Assembly (NCBI GenBank): GCA_965228445.1
Contig: OZ245813.1
Span: 2,542,001-2,606,000 of the forward strand
DNA: 64,000 nucleotides
Source of the DNA: Thalassobaculum sp965228445
GTDB lineage: Bacteria > Pseudomonadota > Alphaproteobacteria > Thalassobaculales > Thalassobaculaceae
Direction of reading: 5' to 3'
Made by a program: the position numbers and the translations under genes. Positions 9,901-20,925 of this stretch are shown one piece after another. Position 1 is the first letter of the stretch. Each line of letters opens with the position of its first letter. The notes beneath the pieces are model-generated. The model saw only the letters and a list, made by a program, of their open reading frames with translations. It was not told the DNA's origin and ran no database searches.

Positions 9901-10422
9901 GACGGCACCGATCCGTTCAAGCGGGGCGTGCTGCTGCACCGGCTGCTGCAGCTGCTGCCCGACATGGAGCCCGCCCGCCGCCGCGAGGCCGGCCGCGCCC
10001 TGCTCGCCAGACCGGTCCACGCGCTCTCCGAGGAACAGGTCGAGGCCTGGCTCGGCGAGGTCTTGACGGTACTGGACGATCCCGACTTCGCGCCGGTCTT
10101 CGCCCCCGGCTCGCGCGCCGAGGTGCCGATCGTCGGCCAGGTGACGGGACCGGACGGGCTGCAGATCGTCTCGGGGCGAATCGACCGGCTCGCCGTGGGG
10201 GCGGAGGACGTCCTTATCGTCGATTACAAGACTAATCGGCCACCGCCGTCTTCAATTGATGCCGTCGCCGACACATATATGCGCCAGATGGCCACATATC
10301 GGTCGCTGGTGGCCTCCCTATATCCCGGCCGGGCGGTGCGTTGTGCCCTGCTTTGGACGGACGGGCCGACCCTGATGCCCATTCCCGACCCGATGCTTCA
10401 AGGGGTTGGCGCATTGCCTTGA
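6958..10422 (+). CDS. addA: Double-strand break repair helicase-nuclease AddA
   Basis: A 1154-residue UvrD/Rep superfamily 1 helicase with a C-terminal RecB nuclease domain. Motifs in order: Walker A AGSGKTKVL (about residue 31), LTFTKAAAAEM (about 61), the Walker B type DEAQD (about 412), VGDVKQSIYSFQGA, TVHGAKGLQAP (about 805) and VAMTRAEDRL (about 875). The nuclease residues GRIDRL and VDYKTN follow near 1074-1090. Every catalytic motif seems present, so AddA should supply the ATPase motor and one of the two nuclease sites of AddAB. The trxA promoter -35 overlaps its stop codon, marking the end of this transcription unit. Confidence 0.95.
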   Translation: MNALDALSAVEEATRNQREAADPTVSAWVAASAGSGKTKVLTDRLLNLLLAGTRPQRLLCLTFTKAAAAEMATRLSRTLAKWTVLDAEALGAELEALDGRVPTQDRMAKARRLFAEVLDAPGGLKIQTIHAFAQSLLGRFPLEAGVPPNFRLADDRAAATLLEDAERFVLERARGGADGELADALAVVTERAAEQTVRDLLKTMLVQRTRLTRSVEAAGGIEAMTARLHATLGTDPTQTDWTLRRAASEDGAFDRDALHEAASALAAGGKTDAKRADALFAWLALPDGDARAVAWDDYKRALLTQEGTVQARLATKGVQERAPSVVDDLTREADRILAVEEARKALDTALRSAALLRLSGAIIDAYAAAKSRRALLDFEDLVERARRLLAAPGTAAWVLFKLDEGLEHILIDEAQDTSPAQWEIVRALAEEFFSGLGTIAEREPERPRTVFAVGDVKQSIYSFQGADPAGFTLARAYFARRVVEAEQRFRDVQMQVSFRSTAAVLSAVDAVFAREDARQGVAEIVSGVAREIAHRASRTGQAGRVELWPVIEPMEEEEADFWSPPLTRASMDAPVTRLAQTIAGRIAGWIASGEVLEAKNRPIRPGDVMVLVRRRGAFVAELVRALKAAGVPVAGVDRMVLTEQMAVRDLIALSEALLLPDDDLTLATVLKSPLVGLSEEDLLDLAQDRREKRLWAELWRRADETAVFGRAARRLARWSTMARHLPPHAFYQQILSAERGRERLVARLGPDCEDAIDEFLAQALDDERENPPSLQRFLHAVSTSEQEVKRELEGGEVDQVRVMTVHGAKGLQAPIVILPDTVRPPQLRDAVVWHGDTPALPLWAPSSASADAVSAGARAQARAAMEEEYRRLLYVAMTRAEDRLIVCGWKGKRDPIDKGWFGHARAGLPAIAAEGEDGTLVLATPQEAALPETKAAAEAAAPDPLPVWARAAAPREPTPPRPLAPSRPASDEPPVRSPLQRDGTDPFKRGVLLHRLLQLLPDMEPARRREAGRALLARPVHALSEEQVEAWLGEVLTVLDDPDFAPVFAPGSRAEVPIVGQVTGPDGLQIVSGRIDRLAVGAEDVLIVDYKTNRPPPSSIDAVADTYMRQMATYRSLVASLYPGRAVRCALLWTDGPTLMPIPDPMLQGVGALP

Positions 10423-10447
10423 CCATGACCGGCGGCGTTCCTAATCT
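10419..10447 (+). promoter_or_regulatory. Sigma70-type promoter of trxA
   Basis: TTGACC (10419-10424) and TAATCT (10442-10447) are separated by 17 nt, a near-consensus sigma70 promoter. The -35 overlaps the addA stop codon, and the predicted start lies about 25 nt before the trxA ATG. A 7 bp inverted repeat (CCGGCGG at 10429, CCGCCGG at 10448) spans the spacer and could be an operator or simply a GC-rich coincidence. Confidence 0.7.
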
Positions 10448-10477
10448 CCGCCGGAGGAACCGCGAAAGGAAAATTCG

Positions 10478-10798
10478 ATGACGACAAGCCCGGTTTCCGA
10501 CGCCTCGTTCGACGAGGACGTCCTGAAATCCGACACCCCTGTGGTCGTCGACTTCTGGGCCGAGTGGTGTGGCCCGTGCAAGATGATCGGCCCGTCCCTG
10601 GAGAAGATCTCCGACGAGCTCGGCCAGCAGGTGAAGGTCGTCAAGCTGAACATTGACGACAACCCGAAGACCCCGGCCGCCTATGGCGTGCGTGGCATTC
10701 CGACCCTGATGGTGTTCAAGGACGGACAGGTCCATGCCCAGAAGATCGGCGCCCTGCCGGAGACCCAGCTCAAGCAGTGGATCGAGTCCTCGATCTGA
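10478..10798 (+). CDS. trxA: Thioredoxin
   Basis: A 106-residue single-domain thioredoxin with active site WCGPCK near residue 30, the preceding VVDFWAEW strand and the cis-Pro loop GIPTLMVFKDG. It reduces protein disulfides in the cytoplasm using electrons from thioredoxin reductase. The start is supported by AAAGGA upstream of the ATG. It has its own promoter overlapping the end of addA and is followed by a strong intrinsic terminator. Length and motifs are standard. Confidence 0.97.
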   Translation: MTTSPVSDASFDEDVLKSDTPVVVDFWAEWCGPCKMIGPSLEKISDELGQQVKVVKLNIDDNPKTPAAYGVRGIPTLMVFKDGQVHAQKIGALPETQLKQWIESSI

Positions 10799-10840
10799 GG
10801 CCGCGATCCGACCTGCGAGCGACACAGTTTGCCTGACAGA

Positions 10841-10864
10841 ACGGCCCCGCTTCGGCGGGGCCGT
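10841..10864 (+). terminator. Intrinsic terminator after trxA
   Basis: A perfect 10 bp GC-rich stem (ACGGCCCCGC and its complement) is closed by a TTCG tetraloop, 43 nt after the trxA stop. The following sequence is only moderately T-rich (TCGCGTTT). Confidence 0.8.
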
Positions 10865-10892
10865 TCGCGTTTCAGCCCTTCGACATGCCCCG

Positions 10893-11159
10893 CCCTTCGA
10901 CACGCCCCTGCGGGGCTGCTCAGGGTGAGGTCGGGAATTGGGGTTAGGTCGTGGGGACGGGGGTTAGGTTCGTGGTGACTGGGGTTAGGGCAGGAAATGG
11001 GGCTAGGCCAGGAAGCTCAAGGTAAAGGCATGGAGCTCCGGGTAAAATCATGGGGCTCAGGGCTAGGTGATGGGACCCGGGGCTAAGTCAAAGGTGCCGG
11101 GGTCATGAATGGACCTCACCCTGAGCAGCCCCGGCTCTGAGCCGGGGTGTGTCGAAGGG
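10893..11159. repeat. Degenerate ~20 bp tandem repeat array bracketed by inverted REP-like arms
   Basis: This fills the gap between the convergent trxA and folC genes. The outer arms, 10893-10932 and 11112-11159, are near-perfect inverted copies: CCCTTCGACACGCCCC...GCTCAGGGTGAGGTC against its complement. Between them, about nine imperfect copies of a 19-21 bp G-rich unit run from about 10930 to 11110. Most contain GGGTTAGG, GGGCTAGG or GGGTAAA followed by a TGGGG-like block. A third partial copy of the arm (CCCTTCGACATGCCCC) sits at about 10876. No coding signal is visible. The arms belong to a repeat type seen again near 31908 and 32073. Confidence 0.75.
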
Positions 11160-11186
11160 CCCGGCGGACACAGCAACGTGCCGCTC

Positions 11187-12518
11187 CTACCCGTTCTCCG
11201 CCAGCACCCGCCCCGCCAGATAGAGCGACCCGGCGATCAGCACCCGTCCCCGCGCCCCGCCAGAGGACACGATCCCCGCGAGCGCTTCCGCCACGCTTTC
11301 CCGCGCCGCCGCCGACACGCCGGCGGTGCCGGCCATCGCGGCGACCGCCTCGGCCGACAGGCTCGCGGTCTCGCCGGGGATGGTCACCGTGGACACGCTC
11401 GCCGGCAGCCCGGCGAACGGGCGCAGGTAGTCGTCCGCCGCCTTGGTGTTCAGCATGCCGACGATCAGATGCACCGGCTCGTCCGGCCGCTCGCGCCGCC
11501 AGTCGGCGACCTGAGCCGCGACGGCGCGACCGGCATCGGCGTTGTGCCCGCCGTCCAGCCACAGGCTCCAGCCCTCCGGCAGCAGCTCGACCAGCGGACC
11601 GCGCGCCAGACGCTGCATCCGCGCCGGCCAGGACGCGCTGCGCAGGCCAGTTCCCCGGCTTTCCGTCGTGCTGGCGAGGGCGCCTGAGACCGCCTGCGCC
11701 ACGGCGACCGCGACGGCGGCATTATCGATCTGATGCGCGCCCGGCAGGGACGGCAGCGGCAGGCGCTCCGCCGCGCCGGCGGCCTCCACGACCAGACCGT
11801 CGGCCTCGCGCCGGACCGCATAGTCCCGTCCGAACACGGTCGTCGGCGCGTCCAGCGCGGCCGCCCGGTCGGCGATCACCCGCAGCGCGCGCGGATCCTG
11901 CGGCCCGACGATCACCGGCACGCCCGGCTTGATGATCCCGGCCTTCTCGAAGGCGATCTTCTCGATCGTGTCGCCGAGGAACGCCACATGGTCGATGGAG
12001 ACCGGCGTGATCACGCTGGCCAGCGGCCGGTCGATCACGTTGGTGGCGTCGAACCGCCCGCCCAGCCCGACCTCGAGCAGCAGCACGTCGGCAGGGACCC
12101 GGGAGAACGCGACGAAGGCGGCCGCCGTGGTGATCTCGAACAGGGTGATCGGCGCCCCCGCATTCGCCGCCTCGCACTCCTCCAGAATGGCCGAAAAGGT
12201 GGCGTCGTCGATCAGCTCGCCGGCCAGGCGGATACGCTCGTTGAACCGCACGAGATGGGGCGAGGTATAGACATGCACCCTGTGGCCGGCCGCCTCCAGG
12301 ATCGCCCGCAGATAGGCGACGGTGGAGCCCTTGCCGTTGGTGCCGGCCACGTGGATCACCGGCGGCACCGCGCGGTGCGGATTGCCGAGCCGCGCCAGCA
12401 GCGTCTCCAGGCGGCCGAGCGACAGGTCGATCGCCTTGGGATGCAGGGTCTGCAGGCGCGCGAGGATCGCGTCCGGGGCCTGGGTATCGGCGCTGGCGAC
12501 GGGCGACGGGGCGGTTAT
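11187..12518 (-). CDS. folC: Bifunctional dihydrofolate/folylpolyglutamate synthase, apparent ATA start
   Basis: Mur-ligase-like enzyme adding glutamates to (dihydro)folate. The P-loop GTNGKGS lies near residues 59-65, followed by YTSPHLVRFNERI, with DGGHNADAGR in the C-terminal domain. The start is odd. The first in-frame ATG/GTG/TTG is the GTG at 12368, just before the P-loop. Yet about 50 codons upstream are clearly coding (ILARLQTLHPKAIDLSLGR, LLARLGNPHRA), matching the usual FolC N-terminus. That frame reaches a stop at 12540-12542, and the only well-placed initiator is ATA at 12518-12516, eight nt after a good GGAGG. I use this ATA, giving 443 residues, normal for the family. A point mutation or sequencing error of ATG is the alternative. 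Confidence 0.9.
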   Translation of the reverse strand: MTAPSPVASADTQAPDAILARLQTLHPKAIDLSLGRLETLLARLGNPHRAVPPVIHVAGTNGKGSTVAYLRAILEAAGHRVHVYTSPHLVRFNERIRLAGELIDDATFSAILEECEAANAGAPITLFEITTAAAFVAFSRVPADVLLLEVGLGGRFDATNVIDRPLASVITPVSIDHVAFLGDTIEKIAFEKAGIIKPGVPVIVGPQDPRALRVIADRAAALDAPTTVFGRDYAVRREADGLVVEAAGAAERLPLPSLPGAHQIDNAAVAVAVAQAVSGALASTTESRGTGLRSASWPARMQRLARGPLVELLPEGWSLWLDGGHNADAGRAVAAQVADWRRERPDEPVHLIVGMLNTKAADDYLRPFAGLPASVSTVTIPGETASLSAEAVAAMAGTAGVSAAARESVAEALAGIVSSGGARGRVLIAGSLYLAGRVLAENG

Positions 12519-12544
12519 GGCCGTATCCTCCGCTGGAGCTCATC

Positions 12545-12570
12545 GCGATCGGACCGCACCGTCCGATCGC
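12545..12570 (-). other. Hairpin between accD and folC
   Basis: A perfect 10 bp inverted repeat (GCGATCGGAC / GTCCGATCGC, 6 nt loop) lies in the 91 nt accD-folC gap, just upstream of the folC ribosome site. There is no U-tract after it on the transcribed strand, so it is more likely an mRNA processing/stability element or weak attenuator than a terminator. Confidence 0.45.
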
Positions 12571-12609
12571 AGGCGTGGCTCTGTCAGTAGTCGGTGAGGG
12601 CGCGGGCGG

Positions 12610-13560
12610 TCAGCTCTTCTTTGCGTCCGCCAGCTCGGCGTCCTCGGCCTCGTCGTCCCGGTCCGGAATGTCGAGATCCGGCTGCGGCAGGGCGACCACG
12701 TCGGCCGACGGCTCGCGGAACATCATCAGCCCCAGCAGCTTGCCCAGCATGGCCTTCAGCTCGCGCCGGTGGACCACCGCGTCGACCATGCCGTGCTCGC
12801 GCAGGTACTCCGCCTTCTGGAAGCCGTCGGGAAGCTGCTCGCGGATGGTCTCCTGGATCACCCGTTGGCCGGCGAAGCCGATGATCGAACCCGGCTCGGC
12901 GATGTGCAGGTCGCCCAGCATGGCGAAGGACGCCGTCACCCCGCCCGTGGTCGGGTCGGTCAGTACGACGATGAAGGGCAGGCCCTTCTCCTTCAGCCGC
13001 TCGACGGCGGCGACCGTGCGCGGCATCTGCATGAGCGAAAGGATGCCCTCCTGCATGCGCGCCCCGCCGGAGGCCGGGAACACGATCAGACCGGCATCCT
13101 GGGTCTCGGCCAGACGGGCGGCGCGGACCAGGCCGTCGCCGACGCCGGTGCCCATGGAACCGCCCATGAACGAGAAGTCGAACACCGCGCAGACGGCCGG
13201 TGCCGTCTCGATCGTGCCATGGGCGACGATGATCGCGTCGTTGCGACCGGTCTTCACCTGGGCCTCACGCATCCGGTCCGTGTAGCGCTTGCGGTCGCGG
13301 AACTTCAGCGGGTCGGCCGCCGTCTTCGGCAGCTCGATGGTCTGGTACTCGCCCTTGTCGAACAGCATGGCGAGCCGGTCGACCGCGCTCATCCGCAGGT
13401 GATGGTCGCAGGCGGTGCAGACCTGAAGGTTCTCCTCCAGATCCCGGTGGAACAGCATCTGGCCGCAGGACGGGCACTTGTTCCACAGGTTGTCCGGCAC
13501 CTCGCGGGCGCCGACCCAGGCCTTGATCTTCGGCAGGACCGAGCTGGTGAGCCAGTTCAT
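12610..13560 (-). CDS. accD: Acetyl-CoA carboxylase carboxyltransferase subunit beta
   Basis: A 316-residue beta subunit of the carboxyltransferase that moves the carboxyl group from biotin to acetyl-CoA, giving malonyl-CoA for fatty-acid synthesis. The N-terminal zinc ribbon is complete with Cys29, Cys32, Cys48 and Cys51. The crotonase-like core follows with FSFMGGSMG and FPASGGARMQEG. It lies between trpA and folC on the same strand, the arrangement common in alphaproteobacteria. A short acidic tail (DRDDEAEDAELADAKKS) ends the protein. Confidence 0.96.
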   Translation of the reverse strand: MNWLTSSVLPKIKAWVGAREVPDNLWNKCPSCGQMLFHRDLEENLQVCTACDHHLRMSAVDRLAMLFDKGEYQTIELPKTAADPLKFRDRKRYTDRMREAQVKTGRNDAIIVAHGTIETAPAVCAVFDFSFMGGSMGTGVGDGLVRAARLAETQDAGLIVFPASGGARMQEGILSLMQMPRTVAAVERLKEKGLPFIVVLTDPTTGGVTASFAMLGDLHIAEPGSIIGFAGQRVIQETIREQLPDGFQKAEYLREHGMVDAVVHRRELKAMLGKLLGLMMFREPSADVVALPQPDLDIPDRDDEAEDAELADAKKS

Positions 13561-13600
13561 TTCCGCCTCTCTCCGTCTGTTCCGAGCGTTGGACCGACCG

Positions 13601-14436
13601 TCAGGCGCGCGCGCCGCGCACGCCGTCGGCCAGCGTCTTCACGAAATCCAGGGTAGCCGACACGGTCCTGTCCGTCGCCCCGCCCTCCTCATCAAGGGAG
13701 GACTTGATCGCGTTGACCACCGCGGTGCCGACAATGGCGCCGTCCGCCACCTTGGCCACGTCGGCGGCCTGCTGCGGCGTCTTGATGCCGAAGCCGACGC
13801 AGACCGGCAGCTCGGTGTGGCGCTTCAGCCGCTCCACCGCGCTGGTGATCATGTCGTTAGACGCCGAGGCGGAGCCGGTAATTCCCGCGACCGCCACGTA
13901 ATAGACGAAGCCGGAGGTATTGGTCAGCACCTTGGGCAGCCGCTTGTCGTCGGTGGTCGGCGTGGCGAGGCGGATGAACGCCATGTCTCGCTTCAGGGCC
14001 GGCACGCAGAGCTCGTCATCCTCTTCCGGCGGCAGGTCGACCACGATCAGCCCGTCGGCCCCGGCGTCCAGCGCATCGGTGAGAAACGCGTCCACCCCAT
14101 AGGCGTAGATCGGGTTGTAGTAGCCCATCAGGATGATCGGCATGTCCTGATTGCCCTGGCGGAACTCCTTCACCAGGGCGAGCGTGCCCTTCAGGGTCAT
14201 GCCGCCGCGCAGGGCGCGCTGGCTCGCCTCCTGGATCGCCGGACCGTCGGCCATGGGATCGGTGAAGGGCATGCCGAACTCGACCATGTCCGCTCCGGCC
14301 CCCGGCAGGCCCTTCAGGATCGCCGCGCTGGTCTTCGCATCGGGATCGCCGGCGGTGATGAACACGCCCAGGCCGGCCCGGCCCTCCTGCTTCAACGCCG
14401 CGAACTTGGCGTCGATGCGCCCCACACCAGCACCCA

Positions 14437-14437
<1 letters not shown>
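13601..14437 (-). CDS. trpA: Tryptophan synthase alpha subunit
   Basis: A 278-residue TIM-barrel subunit that cleaves indole-3-glycerol phosphate and channels indole to TrpB. The start is the ATG at 14437, sharing one base with the trpB stop (TGATG); the frame is open upstream only inside trpB. The catalytic residues are visible as Glu53 (MVEFGMPF) and Asp64 (DPMADGP). The phosphate-binding loop is represented by VCVGFGIKTP and GAIVGTAVV. One-base coupling with trpB is what is expected for the alpha2beta2 complex. Confidence 0.96.
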
Positions 14438-15663
<1,226 letters not shown>

Positions 15664-16015
15664 GCCGGAACCTCGTGAAAGCGTGGGTGAGGCACGGTCT
15701 TAAGGCCGCGGGCGGGGCGATGCAAGGGAGGAGCGGACCCGGCGGTAGTGCCGGCGGCGGCACCGGCACGGCGGGCTTGAGTTCCGGGCCTCGCCGTTAC
15801 TGCGTTCGGGGTTGCCGCTCTTTACCAAGCCCTTTGGACGCTCAGGGGCATGGTCCTGACTTTCGTCAGGACGACGGACGGGTTCTTTCGCCGCCCCCCG
15901 CCGTCATCCCGGACTCGATCCGGGATCAAGCCTCTGACAGTCCAGGCGCGCACCAAGAGAGTAAGGACGGCCGCGACCGACCGTCCCCTATTTGACTAAG
16001 CGCCAGGCGGCAGCG
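15664..16015. other. Intergenic gap trpB-clpB with two REP-like palindromes
   Basis: No gene is supported in this 352 bp stretch. It should hold the trpB promoter, but no good -35/-10 pair was seen. Two dispersed palindromes are present. GTCCTGAC-TTTC-GTCAGGAC is at 15853-15872, and TCCCGGA-CTCGA-TCCGGGA is at 15907-15925 within GTCATCCCGGACTCGATCC. Both types recur in other gaps of the window. Confidence 0.7.
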
Positions 16016-18631
<2,616 letters not shown>

Positions 18632-18713
18632 GTCCCAATCTCCACGAGTACCGCGTTTCGCCAGTACGACCGCCGACGCCCCATCAGGCGACCTCGACGG
18701 CCTGGTCCGAACA

Positions 18714-18744
18714 GGAGAAGAGTACTCCCGTTCGGCATTTCAAG
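18714..18744 (-). promoter_or_regulatory. Candidate RpoH (heat-shock) promoter of clpB
   Basis: On the minus strand CTTGAA (18744-18739) is followed after 18 nt by CTTCTC (18720-18715), 84 nt before the clpB ATG. The -35 fits the alphaproteobacterial sigma32 consensus well, the -10 only partly. The call rests mainly on clpB being a classic sigma32 target. Confidence 0.35.
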
Positions 18745-18785
18745 GCGGCCCAATGAGGCACCGCCCGTCTCCGGATCAGACATAG

Positions 18786-18805
18786 GTGTTGCACTGCGGC
18801 AACAC
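18786..18805. promoter_or_regulatory. Inverted repeat in the clpB/MOSC divergent region
   Basis: GTGTTGC and GCAACAC form a perfect 7 bp inverted repeat around ACTGCG, about 70 nt before the MOSC gene and about 155 nt before clpB. It may be an operator; no T-tract follows, so a terminator is unlikely. The cognate regulator is unknown. Confidence 0.35.
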
Positions 18806-18877
18806 AAGGGAGCGGCCGGCCGAGGGCGGGGCCACGCCCGCGTTGACAGCGGCCCCGCACGGGCGTTCTGTCGAGGC

Positions 18878-19636
18878 ATGAACGCGCGCGTCACATCGAT
18901 CCACCGCTTTCCGGTGAAAGGCCTGTCGCCCCAGACGCTTGACGCGGTCGAGCTGGAGGCCGACCGGCTGATCCCGTTCGACCGCCGCTTCGCCATCGCC
19001 CACGGCTCGGCCCCGGTCGATCCGGCGGCCCCGGAATGGCATTCCAAAGCGCATTTCCTGCAGGTCATGAGCGTGCCGAAACTGGCCGCCCTGGAGACCG
19101 TGTTCGACGATGCGAGCGCCACGCTGGAAATCCGGCGCAACGGTCGGCAGATCGCCCGCGGCGAGCTGACCAGCCGGACCGGCTGCACGGTGATCGAGCA
19201 GTTCTTCGCCGCCTATGCCAAGGGCGAGCTGCGCGGCGCACCGAAGGTGGTGGATCTGGGCCGGCGCGGCTACACCGACGTGGACGCGCCATTCCTGTCG
19301 ATCATCAACCTGGCCTCGGTCCGCGACCTGGAGCGGGTGGTCGGCAAACCGGTCGATTCGATGCGGTTCCGTGGCAACCTTCTGGTGGACGGGCTGGAGC
19401 CCTGGGCCGAGATGGGCTGGGTCGGCAGGAGCCTGACCCTGGGCGGGGCGACGGTGCGGGTGGAGGAGATCACCGGACGCTGTGCGGCGACCAACGCCAA
19501 TCCGGCCACCGGCCAGCGCGACCTCACCATTCCCCACGACCTGCAGCGCGGCTTCGGCCATACCCAGTGCGGGATCTACGTCCGCGTCACAGCAGGCGGC
19601 CGGGTTGCCGTCGGCGATGCGCTGAGCGTGGGCTGA
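18878..19636 (+). CDS. MOSC-domain protein (YcbX-like)
   Basis: A 252-residue protein with an N-terminal beta-barrel MOSC_N-like half (VTSIHRFPVKGLSPQTLDAVEL) and a C-terminal MOSC domain: RFRGNLLVDG, WAEMGWVGRSL and the conserved Cys in EITGRCAATNANPATG. MOSC proteins carry sulfur or bind the molybdenum cofactor; YcbX-type members reduce N-hydroxylated compounds together with a reductase. The ATG at 18878 is chosen because the frame upstream only runs antisense to clpB. The gene stands alone between clpB (divergent) and the repeat-rich gap before the DUF4167 gene. Substrate and partner are not evident. Confidence 0.8.
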   Translation: MNARVTSIHRFPVKGLSPQTLDAVELEADRLIPFDRRFAIAHGSAPVDPAAPEWHSKAHFLQVMSVPKLAALETVFDDASATLEIRRNGRQIARGELTSRTGCTVIEQFFAAYAKGELRGAPKVVDLGRRGYTDVDAPFLSIINLASVRDLERVVGKPVDSMRFRGNLLVDGLEPWAEMGWVGRSLTLGGATVRVEEITGRCAATNANPATGQRDLTIPHDLQRGFGHTQCGIYVRVTAGGRVAVGDALSVG

Positions 19637-19667
19637 GCGCTACGCGATGTCGGGCTTAAGCGGCTTG

Positions 19668-19740
19668 GTCCTGACTTGCGTCAGGACGACAGGCTAATTC
19701 TCTTAAGCCCCCTCCCCGTCGTCCTGACGAAAGTCAGGGC
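19668..19740. repeat. Inverted pair of REP-like palindromes
   Basis: GTCCTGAC-TTGC-GTCAGGAC (19668-19687) and GTCCTGAC-GAAA-GTCAGGGC (19721-19740) lie in inverted orientation. The outer flanks GCGGCTTGGTC and GGCCAAGCCGC are complementary, so the pair can fold into one long cruciform, as in a BIME. Confidence 0.75.
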
Positions 19741-19798
19741 CAAGCCGCGAACGTTCGGGATAACCATGACGAAGGCCTGAAACCGCCCCGAAAAGAAG

Positions 19799-19824
19799 AA
19801 GGCCCGGTCACGGGACCGGGCCTT
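19799..19824 (-). terminator. Intrinsic terminator of the DUF4167 gene
   Basis: A perfect 11 bp stem (AAGGCCCGGTC / GACCGGGCCTT, loop ACGG) lies 21 nt after the DUF4167 stop. On the minus strand it is followed by TTCTTCTTTTC. The plus side reads TTTCTT, so it could also stop transcription from the MOSC side. Confidence 0.8.
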
Positions 19825-19845
19825 TCTTGTGCGGTGTGGGAGCCA

Positions 19846-20712
19846 TCAGCTCGCGGCGGCGGCGCCGTCGTCGTCGCTGTTGGCCGCCTGCTCGGCGCTG
19901 GCGGTGCGGCGGCGGCGGCGCGGGCGCGGCTGCTCCTCCTCGCCGGACGCGTCGGCGGCCGGGGCATCGTCCGAGGCCTTGCTGCTGGCGACGCGCAGGG
20001 TGCGGCGGATGCCGTCCTCCTCGACCGCCGGAGCGGCATCGTCGGACGCGGCGGCGGCAGCCCGACGCGGACGGCCGCGCGGACGGCGTGCCGGAGCGGC
20101 CTCCTCCTCGGCCTGCGGCTGAGCCTGCTGGGCCGGCTCGGCCGCGGCAGCCTCGTCAGCACGGCTCTCGGTGCGGGTCTCGGCGCGGCCCTCGTTGCGG
20201 TCCGACCCGGACGGCTGATCGTCGGAGGTCCGGCGCTCGGCGCGGCGGTTGTCGCGCTGGTCGCCGCCCCGGTTGCCGTCGCCGTCATTCGACCGGTTGC
20301 CGTCCTGGGAGCGGTTGCCGCCCCCATTGTTACCGCCGTTGTTGCCGCTCTGGCCGTTGGTGCCGCCGGCGCGGTAGTCGTCGCCGTCGTCCTCGTCGTC
20401 GTTCCAGTCGCGCGGGCCGCCGTTCGGCTGCTGGCCCTGGCCGCGGTTCTGCCGCTCGGCGTCGTTCTCGGCGAAGGCGCTGACGATCCGGTAGTAGTGA
20501 TCGGCGTGCTGGAAGTAGCTCTCCGCGAGCACCCGGTCGCCGGACGCGGTGGCGTCCCGGCCGAGCGCCAGATACTTCTCGTAGACCTGATTGGCGTTGC
20601 CGCGGATGCGGACGTCGGGCCCGTTACTGTCGAAGGTCTGGTTGCGGTTCGGCGTGTTCGGGCGGCGGTTACCCCGTCCGCGACCACGCTTCTGGTGTGG
20701 GCCTTGTCTCAT
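19846..20712 (-). CDS. DUF4167 protein, probable RNA-binding
   Basis: A 288-residue protein. The N-terminal ~75 residues (MRQGPHQKRGRGRGN, then SNGPDVRIRGNANQVYEKYLALGRDA and YFQHADHYYRIV) are the DUF4167 signature common in alphaproteobacteria. The rest is low complexity: Asn/Asp/Arg/Gly-rich, then acidic Ala/Glu-rich with RRPRGRPRR- and RPRRRRR-type basic patches. The basic N-terminus and disordered tail suggest nucleic-acid binding, but the function is unknown. The ATG at 20712 with AGGAAA upstream matches the usual MRQG start. It lies 213 nt downstream of prmC, a conserved neighbour. Confidence 0.85.
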   Translation of the reverse strand: MRQGPHQKRGRGRGNRRPNTPNRNQTFDSNGPDVRIRGNANQVYEKYLALGRDATASGDRVLAESYFQHADHYYRIVSAFAENDAERQNRGQGQQPNGGPRDWNDDEDDGDDYRAGGTNGQSGNNGGNNGGGNRSQDGNRSNDGDGNRGGDQRDNRRAERRTSDDQPSGSDRNEGRAETRTESRADEAAAAEPAQQAQPQAEEEAAPARRPRGRPRRAAAAASDDAAPAVEEDGIRRTLRVASSKASDDAPAADASGEEEQPRPRRRRRTASAEQAANSDDDGAAAAS

Positions 20713-20925
20713 GCCAACCACATTTCCTGTTGTTTCGAAGCGGACCCCGTGTCCGGTTCGCAGGCCACCTGTTCAAACAAATCGGCCAGTGTCCCCTCGG
20801 GCACCGGGCGGACCGCGCTCTGCGATCTCTATGTTGAGTGTGGCTTCGGCATAGGCCAAATAAGCCCCTTGCCTGATCTGCACACTATCGCGCTTCCCCA
20901 TGAATTCCAAGCCGTTTTCCGACTG

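Noticed and set aside
10930..11110. Tandem units taken as a CRISPR array
   Set aside because: Units are about 20 bp, degenerate, contiguous and without unique spacers; no cas gene is near.
20773..20901. 42-codon minus-strand frame (MGKRDSVQIRQG...) between prmC and the DUF4167 gene
   Set aside because: Weak ribosome site, no family character, and a frame of this length is expected by chance in this DNA.
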